Shown here: positions 45,105 to 54,417 of the stretch, piece by piece
Position numbering within the stretch: the stretch's first letter is position 1
How the letters are laid out: the number at the start of each line of letters is the position of its first letter
NCBI GenBank assembly: GCA_029240075.1
Contig: JARBTQ010000016.1
Span: 1 to 54,417, forward strand
DNA from: Chlamydiales bacterium
Lineage (GTDB): Bacteria; Chlamydiota; Chlamydiia; Chlamydiales; JARBTQ01
Length of the DNA: 54,417 bases
Reading direction: 5' to 3'
Notes under the pieces: model-generated
What the model saw: only the letters and a program-made list of their open reading frames with translations
Told to the model about the DNA's origin: nothing
Database searches by the model: none
Program-made: the position numbers and the translations under genes

Positions 45105-46631
45105 ATGGATAACCGCATACAATCCAATAGGAACCAAGTTTCGGGCTTATTAAGTCTCTATGATGGCAAAAATGTAGCCTGTGATGACCGTAAGATGTCG
45201 TTTAATAGCAGGAGAATAGGTATTAGCAAACAAAAATGTGTCATTATATTAGAGACTTTTTTAAAAAATATAGTTATTAATGTTGCTACAGGTTGTGAAA
45301 TTAATAGAAGCGACTTAGAACTATTAGCATGGTTAAGGCATTCCACAATTGTAGATGCTTTAAAGCCTACAAAAACCATTGAAAAAATTTTAAACGCTAT
45401 TCATAGTGTCTTTACAACAAATCACCTATCAAATCTCCAAGCTCTATCTAACGACCCTATGAAATTTATAGAGCAAGAGATTACGATTCAAATAAGTCAC
45501 CTCCTACCTAAAAAACTCATAGGTTATCCTACAAAAAATGCTATGAAAGCAGCCCAAAAGCTATATCATGAGATCGACTCCAACTTAGAAAACTTGTTTG
45601 AAGGCTTAGAGAATGCCTCTTATTCCTTGAATCAACTAGACCTTGGCAACCGAAAAGTCTATGTTACTTGCTGTTACGATGAAAATAGTGTGCGTAAAGT
45701 AATCATTGGCAAAGATAAATTTACTAGAAAAAATAGACCTGATCAACTCGATCAAGCGGTTGAACTCAGATTTAGAAAATCCCCAGAGCATTTAAAAAGA
45801 TTAGGATTAGCCTCAAATAAGGCAAATTATATAAGTATTTCTTCAGGGATTGAACATAAGTCTACGGAGCCTCTAAATAAAAGAAAATTCGCTGTTTTAG
45901 CCGCAGATACTTACTATAAAAGAAACCTTTTAAAAGGAATTTCTGGGATTCAAAAACCAAGCCCCTTACTCGTCAAAGAGCATTTTAAAAACCAAATTTA
46001 CCATGCAATTTCTTATGAAGTCCAGCAGGGTGAATCCCTAGTTGGAGGAGATCTTCTTCCTAAACAAATATTAGCAGATAACGAAGCTAGAGCCCTATTA
46101 AAAAGTCTTGTGGCTACTTTATTAGAGATGAGAAAAACGAATGATGAAAATGAAATTTTGATTCTCGGGAATCTCAATCTGTCAAAAATACGTGCTATAC
46201 GAGATAGTAGGGGTTGTATAATAAAGGCCTTGATTACCCAAGTTGATAAAATCCAAAAAGGGAAAATGCCTCGTGCATTTGAAGCGGGGTACTCCTCTTT
46301 TGAGCATATTAAAGGTTTTAATGAATACCAACGCAAAGGATGGGCCAATAAGTGCCTACCAGCTGATGTTAATCAAGATATTTTTGCTCTAGCTGTTATC
46401 ATGCTCGAATTAACGCATGAAAAAATGGCTAAGCAGCTTTCCTCGTACATACAAGGATTAACATTTCAACCAGATTCTTTGGCTAATAAAAAAGAGGCTT
46501 TAAAAATCTTTTTAGAAGAGGAATGTCTTGATTCAAAATATAAGCAATACTTTCTAAGGGCTATTGATTTGAACCCTAAAGATATCATTGAAGGGCGTAA
46601 ACTTTTAGAAGATATGCAAGAAGGAATTTAG
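45105..46631 (+). CDS. Probable pseudokinase
   Basis: The product is 508 residues. AAGGTG precedes the ATG. The N-terminal 190 residues are helical and unrecognised. The C-terminal half follows the plan of a eukaryotic-type protein kinase: a hinge-like SYEVQQGESLVGGDLL, a helix (NEARALLKSLVATLLEM), then ILGNLNLSKIRAI at about 349 where the H-x-D...N loop should be, an activation-loop/APE-like AGYSSFEHIKGF at about 393, and VNQDIFALAVIMLEL at about 424 matching D-x-W-S-L-G-x-x-x-x-E-L. The catalytic HRD aspartate and DFG are absent, so it would be inactive. This is pattern reading, not a search result. Confidence 0.5.
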   Translation: MDNRIQSNRNQVSGLLSLYDGKNVACDDRKMSFNSRRIGISKQKCVIILETFLKNIVINVATGCEINRSDLELLAWLRHSTIVDALKPTKTIEKILNAIHSVFTTNHLSNLQALSNDPMKFIEQEITIQISHLLPKKLIGYPTKNAMKAAQKLYHEIDSNLENLFEGLENASYSLNQLDLGNRKVYVTCCYDENSVRKVIIGKDKFTRKNRPDQLDQAVELRFRKSPEHLKRLGLASNKANYISISSGIEHKSTEPLNKRKFAVLAADTYYKRNLLKGISGIQKPSPLLVKEHFKNQIYHAISYEVQQGESLVGGDLLPKQILADNEARALLKSLVATLLEMRKTNDENEILILGNLNLSKIRAIRDSRGCIIKALITQVDKIQKGKMPRAFEAGYSSFEHIKGFNEYQRKGWANKCLPADVNQDIFALAVIMLELTHEKMAKQLSSYIQGLTFQPDSLANKKEALKIFLEEECLDSKYKQYFLRAIDLNPKDIIEGRKLLEDMQEGI

Positions 46632-47246
46632 GTATCTGAGCATACATTCAAAGAGCTTAGTTTATTACAAATTCTTCTGGATATGCCCTAAAATATTAAT
46701 ACAAATTTAAAAGGTAACAGGAGCTTAATTGCAGAAGCTCCTTACTAATGTAAAAAGTTCTTTTAAAACAAAGGCAGGAAAGCAGAGGCTCCCAGCATAA
46801 AGTAAATCATACCCTAAAGCGGCAGCCGAGACCATTACAAAAAAATAAAGTGCGGTCTGATGTTCAAAATTGTAGATAGAATAGATCATAGAGCTTTAGA
46901 TGTATATCATGCCTATCCTAAATAACCCTGGATTTTAGCTTAATATAGCCCCATATATTATGGCTATCTACCGCCTATTGGCTGGTAATACTTTATTAGC
47001 AAAATTGTAGTAAGTATTGTTAGGCTGATAACGACACTTAATTAGGTAGATACTATTCCATATCATATCCTATTCGAAGTTCCTCTTTCTATATCTTAGC
47101 GTTTCGAATAATTAACTAGATAAACGCAGATTTCTGCAAACACGCTTATGCAAGAGATCTATTTTGTATCTTATTCTTTGTATGGGCTATACTTATGAAT
47201 CTTAACTCCTAAGCGATGATATAAACCATAAGACAGCTCTTTTTGT
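46632..47246. other. Intergenic gap upstream of mfd
   Basis: There is no intact gene. AGGAGCTT at 46719-46726 pairs with AAGCTCCT at 46735-46742, a possible terminator for the pseudokinase gene. Around 46851-46925 a 25-codon plus-strand frame (with FKIVDRIDHRALDVYHAYPK) looks like a fragment. A palindrome-family copy lies at 47127-47163. The mfd promoter should be in the last 80 bases. Confidence 0.5.
47127..47163. repeat. Dispersed intergenic palindrome, copy 8 (degenerate)
   Basis: GCAGATTTCTGCAAACACG followed by TTATGCAAGAGATCTATTT. The right arm (TGCAAGAGATCTA) matches copy 1; the left arm is eroded. Confidence 0.45.
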
Positions 47247-50200
47247 ATGCTCCAAAAACATTTAAGTATTTTAGAAAAAGATCCTTACATCAACGCATTA
47301 ATTCAAGTTTTAAGGGAAGATGGGAATCTTATAGCAGAAGGCCTATGGAATGCTCCTAAATCTTTTCTTGCTGCTTTAGCTTTTCAGTATCTTAAAAAAA
47401 AGATTGTAATCATTACAGGAGATATCGATAACGTACGTCCTCTGGTAGAGGATTGCTCTTTCTTTTTACCATCCTCCTCTATCATAGAATTTCCACAATG
47501 GGAAACTTTACCTTCAGAGTTAGTTCCTCCTAGCCCCGATATTGTAGGGGAACGCTACCACGCTTTAAAGCAAATTTTAGACCTTCAGGCAGAACCACTT
47601 ATTGTAGTAACTACCGTACAAGCTATTCTACAAAATACACTATCTCCTGCTTATTTACAGAAACTTACAGTGTCCCTCAAGGTAGGGGAAGAGCTTGCTT
47701 TTGAGCCTTTTCAAGCACATCTATATGAAATGGGATACCAAAGAGCTCCGATAGCCGCAGATAAGGGGGAATTTGCTGTTAGAGGGGGCATCATAGATCT
47801 TTTCCCTGTCTCCTACCCTCAACCTATCCGTATCGAATTTTGGGGCGACGAGATTGAATCGATTCGCTTTTATGATCCTATTAGTCAGACATCTACCTCA
47901 AAGATTGAGAAAGTTACTATTTTACCAGCTTCAGAATTAGAATTGATTCAAAAGCAAACTGAACTAGCCTCTTTGATAGATTACGTGGGGCAGAGTACTC
48001 TTGTTATTTTCGACGATATTTTAGCAATCGAAGATCGTTACACATCTATTAAAGAGCTTCCTGATGCTATTTCTCGCTTATTTAGTAATTTTTCTTTGTT
48101 ATTAGATCGTATTGAACCTTTACAAAAGATTTTTTTAGCGCATGACTCTATTGAAACGTTGACTACAATTCACCCTAAAATAAGGAAAAATCGGGGTAAA
48201 TTTGAACAAGTTGAATTTGATTTTTTTCAATGTAATTTTGAAGCCAGCATCTGGCGCCACTCGTTCCAGCCTGTTGGATCCTTTTTTAGACCCGAACAAA
48301 TCCATGAAGCTGAAGCTGTCGGGAAAGAAATTCTCTATGCATTACCTGAAGTTTTAACCTCCTCGTTTAGCTTATCTTTTGCTACACAGCAACAGAATGA
48401 AGAAGATGATTTGAGACAAGAATTAGCAAAATTATCGCTGCAAAATAGTGTAAATATTCATTTCGAAAAAGCTTATCTAAGTGAAGGATTTGTCCTTCCT
48501 AGTACCCATTGGGGAATTATTTCTTATCGGGATATTTCACAGAACAAAGCAATAAAAAGGAAAGCAAATCGTCAAGTACTACATACTAGCTCTTCAGAGG
48601 TTTATGAGTTAATACCTGGAAATTTAGTGGTTCATTTTCACAACGGGATTGGGCGTTATTTAGGTATTGAGCGTAAGCCTAATAATAACGGGATAGAAAG
48701 TGAATTTTTAGTGATTCAATACGCTGATAAGGCATTGCTATATGTGCCAATAATTCAGTCCTATTTAGTCACAAAATATGTAGGGGTTGATCAATCAGCT
48801 CCGGTTTTACATACTTTAGGTAGCAATAAATGGGCTCGGGCACGCTCTCAGACTGAACGTGCTCTAGTTGATTATGCGGCTAAATTACTAAATCTTTACG
48901 CTGAGCGATCTGTAAAAGGGGGATTCAAGTATCCTAATGATAGCTTAGATGTTCAACGTTTTGAAAACGATTTTCCCTATCAAGAGACAGAAGATCAGTT
49001 ACAAGCTATAGCTGCCATCAAGCAAGATATGTTTTCTGGAAAAGTTATGGACCGTCTTGTCTGTGGAGATGTAGGATATGGAAAAACTGAAGTTGCCATG
49101 AGGGCCGCGTTCAAAACAGTTTATGATGGTAAAAGACAAGTAGCAGTACTAGTACCTACAACAGTATTGGCAATGCAACATTATGATAACTTTGTAGAAA
49201 GGATGAAGTCCTATGGAGTTAACGTTGGAGTTATTTCCCGGTTTCGCTCCACACAACAAATTAAGCAGACTTTAAAAGAAACAGCCGCCGGTTCTATAGA
49301 TATTCTTATCGGAACTCACCGCCTAATCAGTAAAGATGTTCACTTCAAAAATTTGGGACTTATCATTATCGATGAGGAGCAACGTTTTGGTGTTAAAGCG
49401 AAAGAACACCTTAAAACTCTTAAAATTGATATTGATTGCTTAACCTTATCTGCGACTCCTATCCCGCGTACTCTCTATATGTCATTAGTGGGGGCTCGCG
49501 ACCTCTCCGTTATCAATACCCCTCCACACGATAGACTCCCAATTAAGACAATTGTCAGTGAGGAAGATGATAAATTAATACAGACAGCCATTTTACGAGA
49601 GCTAAACCGCAACGGACAAATTTATGTGGTTCATAATCGAGTAGAATCGATAGGCAAGATGCAACAAAAAATTAGTAAGTTAGTACCACATGCTCGTATT
49701 GCAGTTGCGCATGGGCAAATGGATCCTGAAGAGATCGACCATATCTTTCATAGTTTTAAGCAAGGATTGTTCGATATTTTAGTTGCAACCACTTTAATTG
49801 GAAGTGGAATTGATATCCCTAATGCAAATACTTTAATTGTTGATCATGCTGAACATTTTGGGATGGCTGACCTCTATCAATTAAGAGGCCGCGTGGGACG
49901 CTGGAATCGTCGTGCTTATGCTTACTTCTTGACACCCCCACGACGAGTGCTACCATCAATCGCCCAAAAACGTCTTGATGCTTTGGTAGAGGCTGGCGGG
50001 TATGGCGGTGGAATGCGCTTAGCGATGCGTGATTTAGAAATTAGAGGTGCTGGTGATATTTTAGGGACAGAGCAATCGGGACATGTGTCATCCGTTGGTT
50101 TCCATCTTTATTGTAAACTGTTAAAAAGAACGATTGATAGCTTACAAGGGAAAGGCCCTCAGGTTTATGTTGAGACTAAAATTGAAGGCCCCTTTGATGC

Positions 50201-50549
50201 GCGGATCCCCTTGGATTATATTGAAGAACCTAGTATTCGCATGGAAATTTACCAGCGTTTTGGAGAAGCTCCAGATAATGAAGCGATTGATACACTCTAT
50301 AGAGAAGTTACCGACCGTTTTGGAAAACCACCTGTTCCAGTAAAGTGGCTTTACCATATTTCACGAGTAAGGCTATTTGCTTCACAAAATTATATCACGT
50401 TATTACAAGTTAAAAACGTCATACTTCACATGGAGCGTAAGCAAGGAAAAGAAACTTTGGTTAAACAAGGACTCCTTGGGAAATTATTGTCTCCAGAGCA
50501 ATTTGAACAGAAAGCAACTACAATGATTACAAAAAGTTTTGCTGCATGA
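47247..50549 (+). CDS. mfd: Transcription-repair coupling factor
   Basis: The product is 1100 residues, full length. Mfd pushes RNA polymerase off lesions with its DNA translocase and recruits UvrA. The N-terminal UvrB-like module occupies about residues 1-330 (VRGGIIDLFPVSYPQPIRIEFWGDE). The polymerase-interacting domain begins near 455 (LIPGNLVVHFHNGIGRYLGIE). The superfamily 2 translocase has Walker A at about 604 (CGDVGYGKTEVAMRAAFK), the DEEQ box at about 709 (IIDEEQRFGVKAKEHLK) and motif VI near 878 (QLRGRVGRWNRRAYAYF). The C-terminal autoinhibitory domain ends the protein. Confidence 0.97.
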   Translation: MLQKHLSILEKDPYINALIQVLREDGNLIAEGLWNAPKSFLAALAFQYLKKKIVIITGDIDNVRPLVEDCSFFLPSSSIIEFPQWETLPSELVPPSPDIVGERYHALKQILDLQAEPLIVVTTVQAILQNTLSPAYLQKLTVSLKVGEELAFEPFQAHLYEMGYQRAPIAADKGEFAVRGGIIDLFPVSYPQPIRIEFWGDEIESIRFYDPISQTSTSKIEKVTILPASELELIQKQTELASLIDYVGQSTLVIFDDILAIEDRYTSIKELPDAISRLFSNFSLLLDRIEPLQKIFLAHDSIETLTTIHPKIRKNRGKFEQVEFDFFQCNFEASIWRHSFQPVGSFFRPEQIHEAEAVGKEILYALPEVLTSSFSLSFATQQQNEEDDLRQELAKLSLQNSVNIHFEKAYLSEGFVLPSTHWGIISYRDISQNKAIKRKANRQVLHTSSSEVYELIPGNLVVHFHNGIGRYLGIERKPNNNGIESEFLVIQYADKALLYVPIIQSYLVTKYVGVDQSAPVLHTLGSNKWARARSQTERALVDYAAKLLNLYAERSVKGGFKYPNDSLDVQRFENDFPYQETEDQLQAIAAIKQDMFSGKVMDRLVCGDVGYGKTEVAMRAAFKTVYDGKRQVAVLVPTTVLAMQHYDNFVERMKSYGVNVGVISRFRSTQQIKQTLKETAAGSIDILIGTHRLISKDVHFKNLGLIIIDEEQRFGVKAKEHLKTLKIDIDCLTLSATPIPRTLYMSLVGARDLSVINTPPHDRLPIKTIVSEEDDKLIQTAILRELNRNGQIYVVHNRVESIGKMQQKISKLVPHARIAVAHGQMDPEEIDHIFHSFKQGLFDILVATTLIGSGIDIPNANTLIVDHAEHFGMADLYQLRGRVGRWNRRAYAYFLTPPRRVLPSIAQKRLDALVEAGGYGGGMRLAMRDLEIRGAGDILGTEQSGHVSSVGFHLYCKLLKRTIDSLQGKGPQVYVETKIEGPFDARIPLDYIEEPSIRMEIYQRFGEAPDNEAIDTLYREVTDRFGKPPVPVKWLYHISRVRLFASQNYITLLQVKNVILHMERKQGKETLVKQGLLGKLLSPEQFEQKATTMITKSFAA

Positions 50550-50721
50550 TTCGTTTAAGTTAAATCTACAATTGCGAGATTTTACAGATTTCTGCAGTCT
50601 TAAATTTGCAACAAAAGTGTCGTAAAAAATCCCTTTTAGTTTATGTAAAAGAAAGCGTAGACAAGCATACAGTCTAAGCCTCTTCTGCCTACATTACTGA
50701 ACTAAAGGGAGAAATTGTTTT

Positions 50722-52566
50722 ATGATGGCAGATTCCATGCCGAATATACAAGGTTGTAATTTATTAAGTGGCTCACTGTTTCCGAAGGTACAGCAAGCAA
50801 GATCTAGGGGCCAAGCTCCAAATTTTTTTAAAATGCTTCCGTCTGAGCTCCTTATTGGAATTTTTAAGTACTTAAACTTAAATGATCATAAATCTCTCAA
50901 TTTAGCCTCAAAAAAGTTTGCACAGTTTTCTTTTTACAAGCAAATTCCTATAGCGCTAGCCTTGCTACAAGGCAAACAAACAGCTGCAGAATTAATATTT
51001 CCTTATCTCCACCTTATTGATAGGCAAATTGCAGGACAATTATTAAAACGCTCCAAGACCTCTGTCTCTAAATTATTGGATGATTTTTACCAGCAGCAGT
51101 ACCAAAGCTTACCCTATCAACTTTACCAGCTGATATTAAATTTATTACCCTTCGAATACTTACAAATTGAGAAGTTACTGCGATTGCCTAGTAGTTTTTT
51201 CCATTATGATCATTTTCAAATACAAGCTGCTTTCAAATTGGCTCGTTTAGAAACTGACCCTGCTCAGCCAATAATTGTAAAAAACTTATTACAACAAGTG
51301 ACATATCCCTATTATTTGACCTTGTGCTACCAAGGTAGATTCATCATAGATATTTTGATGAGATATATACTTTTGGAGCCAGCAAACCTGCTTACTGACC
51401 GTAATTTTGCTCTTCAGTTCTTACAAAAATATGATCAAATAAGGGCCAATAATCTTGTTTATGCTGCGCACAAAGTTTGCTTTTCTAACGACCCCATATA
51501 CGAAATATTAAATTATTTAAGGATTAAATTTAACGATGACCCTGGTGTTATTAAGGCTGTATTAAAGATTAATGGTCATGAACTAGCTAATGTCAAAGAT
51601 TCCTTTAAAGAAGATCGAGAGATAGCCCTTATAGGCATAAAACAGTCAGGTTCTTCTCTTCAATTTGTTTCCGATCTTTTTAAGAATGATGAAGATTTTG
51701 TTTTTACGGCTTTAATTGATAACGACTTAGCTTATGATATGATTTCTGAAGAGATTAAGACTAACTTTAATCTGATTTTAGAAACTGTCAGGCACAATGG
51801 TATCGCTACAAGTCAAGCTATAAGAGATTTAATTAATGACCGAGCCAAACTTTTAAAAATTTTAGAAGTAAATGGGCTCTGTTTACGATATGCCCAATCT
51901 CCTCTTAAAGATTGTAAAAAAATTATTTTAACTGCAATTCACCAAACTGGATTAGCATTAGAGTTTGCACCAGAAAAGTTCAAAGGTAATAGAAGAATTG
52001 TTAGCAGAGCAATTGTCCTAAATGGGATGGCTTTGCAATTTGCTGATAAAAAATTTCAAAACTCTATAAAGATCGTTTCTAAGGCTGTTAAGCAGAATGG
52101 TCTTGCACTACAACATACAACAACGCATTTAAAAAATAGTAGAAAGGTTGTTCTGCTCGCCATAAAACAGAACGGAATGGCGTTACAATTTGCTGGTGAA
52201 TCTTTGAAGGAAGATAAAGAGATTGTATTAGCAGCTATAGAACAAAGTCCGCACGCTTTCATACATGCATTAAAATACTTTAAAGACGATAGGGAGGTTG
52301 TTCTAAATACTCTTAAACAATGGGGGGGATATCTAAGAATTGTAAATAATTTCCAAGATGATCTGGAAATAGTACAAGTCGCAGTATCTCATACGGGACA
52401 TTCACTAAAACATGCTTCAAAGCGCCTTAAAAACCATAAAAAAGTTGTATTAGCAGCTGTAATTAATGATCCGAACGCTTACCAATATGCTTCGCCTGCA
52501 TTACAGCAAGATGAAGATATAAAGCGAGCTGCCGGCCTTATGTTCCCTTCCTTTAGTTTAACTTAG
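50722..52566 (+). CDS. F-box protein with DUF4116 repeats
   Basis: The product is 614 residues. AGGGAGA lies nine bases before the ATG. An F-box spans about residues 34-72 (FKMLPSELLIGIFKYLNLN, then SLNLASKKFAQFS). From about residue 270 to the end there are roughly 13 tandem units of 24-25 residues resembling DUF4116, with consensus D-r-e-I-V-l-x-A-I-k-q-n-G-x-A-L-q-f-A-x-x-x-l-k (for example DKEIVLAAIEQS and SRKVVLLAIKQNGMALQFA). The repeats probably form a solenoid that binds a target, with the F-box engaging host Skp1. It is adjacent to a shorter homologue. Confidence 0.85.
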   Translation: MMADSMPNIQGCNLLSGSLFPKVQQARSRGQAPNFFKMLPSELLIGIFKYLNLNDHKSLNLASKKFAQFSFYKQIPIALALLQGKQTAAELIFPYLHLIDRQIAGQLLKRSKTSVSKLLDDFYQQQYQSLPYQLYQLILNLLPFEYLQIEKLLRLPSSFFHYDHFQIQAAFKLARLETDPAQPIIVKNLLQQVTYPYYLTLCYQGRFIIDILMRYILLEPANLLTDRNFALQFLQKYDQIRANNLVYAAHKVCFSNDPIYEILNYLRIKFNDDPGVIKAVLKINGHELANVKDSFKEDREIALIGIKQSGSSLQFVSDLFKNDEDFVFTALIDNDLAYDMISEEIKTNFNLILETVRHNGIATSQAIRDLINDRAKLLKILEVNGLCLRYAQSPLKDCKKIILTAIHQTGLALEFAPEKFKGNRRIVSRAIVLNGMALQFADKKFQNSIKIVSKAVKQNGLALQHTTTHLKNSRKVVLLAIKQNGMALQFAGESLKEDKEIVLAAIEQSPHAFIHALKYFKDDREVVLNTLKQWGGYLRIVNNFQDDLEIVQVAVSHTGHSLKHASKRLKNHKKVVLAAVINDPNAYQYASPALQQDEDIKRAAGLMFPSFSLT

Positions 52567-52607
52567 TTCAATCTATTTTTTAATTAATGCTATGCCTCTA
52601 CTAATTT

Positions 52608-54041
52608 ATGCGCCTCCTCTCAGATAAGTACACATCAGATGCAAAATACTTAGATCAACAAACGGTAGCTACACCTGGTGTTAACTTTACTCCTTATAGT
52701 ATAGAAAAATTACCGATGGAACTTATACACCATATTATGAGCTTTCTAAACCGTAGAGATCATGTCGAGTTTGCTTTGATTTCAAAACGATTTTCAGAAG
52801 TTCAGACATTTTCCAAAGATTTAAAAGCTGCTAAAAATATTCTAAGAGCTATTTGTGCCAAACTTCCTATACCCATTGAAACTAGGATCAAACATATCCA
52901 CTTATTCGATACTGTTATTTGCAATTACCTACTTGCAATTTACAAACTCAAACTCAATCAAGTTTTAAAAATGATCTTGCATCAAAAAATAGCCCTTAAT
53001 TCCTGCTGGAGCCCGTTTCTAGCACAATTAATCAGATACACCCCGTTTAGTATAAAAACATATACGAAATTACCTTTATCTGTAAAAAAACTACTCCCTA
53101 ATTATATTGAGCTAGAGGCCATTTACAATCTGTTTGAATCTTTTCAAAGTAGTAGAAATTTTTCGATGAATTGCCTATCCCCTATAATTCGTGCAATCAT
53201 ACGAACATTAAATGGAGAAACCTATCGCGAGGCTTATCTTGAATCTGCTCATAAAACTTTATCTGACTGTATTTATGAAGGGGTACAAGTAGGTAAAATC
53301 CATATTAATGAAGTAAAAGAAAGTACATTTTTATCTGTAATGGCTCGTATAGTATCAAAAAGTCATTCCGCAAATACTGTAGCCTCCATATTCAGATATA
53401 CGTCAGCTTATATACATACTGAAAGGCATGGAAGAAAGCCAGTTAATACAGAAATTATTTCAAATATAGAACGGTGTATCGGAGAAAGAAAAGCTAATTT
53501 AGAGTTTATGAAACTTCTTGTACAAACAAACCCATTTTTGATTGATTACTTTCCTGTTCTCCAGGAAGACAAAACAACATGTATAACAGCAATTAGAGAG
53601 ATCTGCGAACTTACATATTTTAAATCTAGTACAGATCTCAACTTTGATGTCCCCGATAGCTTTTTAAAATGGTTACCTATAAATTTAGCAGAAAATCCCC
53701 ATGTTGTAATTCCTATTAGCAAGCTTATCAGATCTATACCTAAGCTATACCATAAATTACCTGACCTGTTAAAAGACCAAAAAGAGATTGTCAAAGTCTG
53801 CTTAAAATATTATCCAAAAGAGCTTGCAAATCAACTTTTTTGCCATCGAGATGACCAAGAACTTGCACTCATAGCCGTCAAACAACATGGGAAAGCTTTG
53901 CGCTACGCATCCTCTAGGCTTAGAAATAATAAATATATTGTACTTATAGCCATTTCCAACGACCCTTGTGCTTACCAATATGCTTCTGAAGAATTACAGC
54001 TAGATGAAGATGTACAGCAGGCTGCCGGGTTTATACGATGA
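52608..54041 (+). CDS. F-box protein with C-terminal DUF4116-like repeats
   Basis: The product is 477 residues. An F-box lies at about residues 31-68 (IEKLPMELIHHIMSFLNRRD, then ALISKRFSEVQ). The middle is helical and unrecognised. The last 65 residues contain about two DUF4116-like units (DQELALIAVKQHGKALRYAS; NKYIVLIAISNDPCAYQYAS) and the ending ELQLDEDVQQAAG, which closely matches the end of the neighbouring 614-residue protein (ALQQDEDIKRAAG). The two genes are 41 bases apart on one strand, so they may be one transcript. They probably share a tandem duplication history with loss or gain of repeats. Confidence 0.8.
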   Translation: MRLLSDKYTSDAKYLDQQTVATPGVNFTPYSIEKLPMELIHHIMSFLNRRDHVEFALISKRFSEVQTFSKDLKAAKNILRAICAKLPIPIETRIKHIHLFDTVICNYLLAIYKLKLNQVLKMILHQKIALNSCWSPFLAQLIRYTPFSIKTYTKLPLSVKKLLPNYIELEAIYNLFESFQSSRNFSMNCLSPIIRAIIRTLNGETYREAYLESAHKTLSDCIYEGVQVGKIHINEVKESTFLSVMARIVSKSHSANTVASIFRYTSAYIHTERHGRKPVNTEIISNIERCIGERKANLEFMKLLVQTNPFLIDYFPVLQEDKTTCITAIREICELTYFKSSTDLNFDVPDSFLKWLPINLAENPHVVIPISKLIRSIPKLYHKLPDLLKDQKEIVKVCLKYYPKELANQLFCHRDDQELALIAVKQHGKALRYASSRLRNNKYIVLIAISNDPCAYQYASEELQLDEDVQQAAGFIR

Positions 54042-54322
54042 AAGTTAACTTAAAAATTTCAATTAAACTTAGGAATAAGACTTACAGAATGCTTTATACA
54101 TTTAGTTGATTCATAAAAGTCTGCTGTAGAGCCTAGCGCAAATAGCCCAACTTCTAAAAAATCATATTAAATATTCGACGAGAATTTAAGTTCATCTTCT
54201 CTAAGAGAGCAAAAAAAAACAACATTTTCTCAAAATTAAAAATAATTAATATTTTATTAATATAAATACATTAAAGATTATTCATGTTTAAATTTATTTC
54301 CAACGGAATAAACATGGATAAT
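54042..54322. other. AT-rich gap before the terminal element
   Basis: There is no gene, and no strong terminator. An ATG at 54314 opens a 19-codon frame (DNYTQRGLIDRFFKFLEI after the start) that runs into the terminal inverted repeat. It could be the stump of a gene interrupted by the element, as happened at 727-802. Confidence 0.4.
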
Positions 54323-54417
54323 TATACTCAGCGCGGTTTAATTGACCGTTTTTTCAAATTTCTGGAAATTTAAAGCCATTAAAGACTCGATATGTGCTTT
54401 ATAATCCGTTTCGATAC
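54323..54417. mobile_element. Left end of an inverted-repeat element, cut by the window edge
   Basis: TATACTCAGCGCGGTTTAAT then TGACCGTTTTTTC matches the left arm of the 76-bp element at 727-760. The outer TATAC is on the left, so the body extends right, beyond the window. No matching right arm appears in the remaining 65 bases, so this copy is longer than 76 bp or incomplete. Confidence 0.55.

Noticed and set aside
1-54417. CRISPR arrays, rRNA or tRNA genes
   Set aside because: No regularly spaced direct repeats, and no cloverleaf or rRNA signature, was seen in any gap.

Overview
The window looks like a chromosomal segment of an amoeba-associated chlamydia (phylum Chlamydiota, most likely Parachlamydiaceae). 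The base composition is AT-rich. Chlamydia-type housekeeping genes (gatCAB, tal, dnaX-ybaB, htrA, prfB, mfd, AGCS and NSS amino-acid transporters) are interleaved with proteins built from eukaryote-like modules: six F-box genes, ankyrin repeats, DUF4116 repeats, a probable LRR protein, YopT-like proteases and a probable pseudokinase. A type III secretion chaperone of the SycD/LcrH family is also present. The assignment rests on gene content read by eye, not on a database search.

Layout. 1-3109: two F-box genes; the first is split by a 76-bp palindromic MITE-like element. 3482-6760: gatC-gatA-gatB operon (minus strand). 7030-9422: transaldolase and a sodium:alanine symporter. 9478-13192: two more F-box genes, one with ankyrin repeats. 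13475-14911: a lipoprotein and YidD. 15002-17708: a secreted protein, ybaB and dnaX (minus). 18085-28577: a long minus-strand block: moxR, a DUF58 gene and a BatD-like gene, then two very large tandem paralogues of unknown function (832 and 858 aa) and a membrane-anchored sulfatase-modifying-factor-like protein. 28697-34029: an unknown protein, two tandem YopT-like cysteine proteases, an NSS transporter and a SpeD-like protein. 34417-38163: htrA, an M20 peptidase and a tetrapyrrole-methylase (RsmI-like) gene. 38622-42182: an LRR-like protein, then an LcrH-type chaperone, a small charged protein and a response regulator fused to a PP2C phosphatase. 42188-43988: prfB, with its programmed +1 frameshift intact, and a GNAT acetyltransferase. 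45105-50549: the probable pseudokinase and mfd. 50722-54041: two F-box genes with C-terminal DUF4116 repeats.

How the genes fit together. Two themes stand out. The first is host manipulation: the F-box proteins could recruit host SCF ubiquitin ligases, and they sit alongside the YopT-like proteases, the pseudokinase and a type III chaperone with a possible partner. The second is genome plasticity. Both window ends fall in outward-extending copies of the same inverted-repeat element that splits the first F-box gene. A separate family of short palindromes (consensus about TAGACCTCTTTCGAAA...TTTCGAAAGAGGCTCAA) recurs in at least seven intergenic gaps. Several gaps hold decayed coding sequence. 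I see no tRNA, rRNA or CRISPR array.
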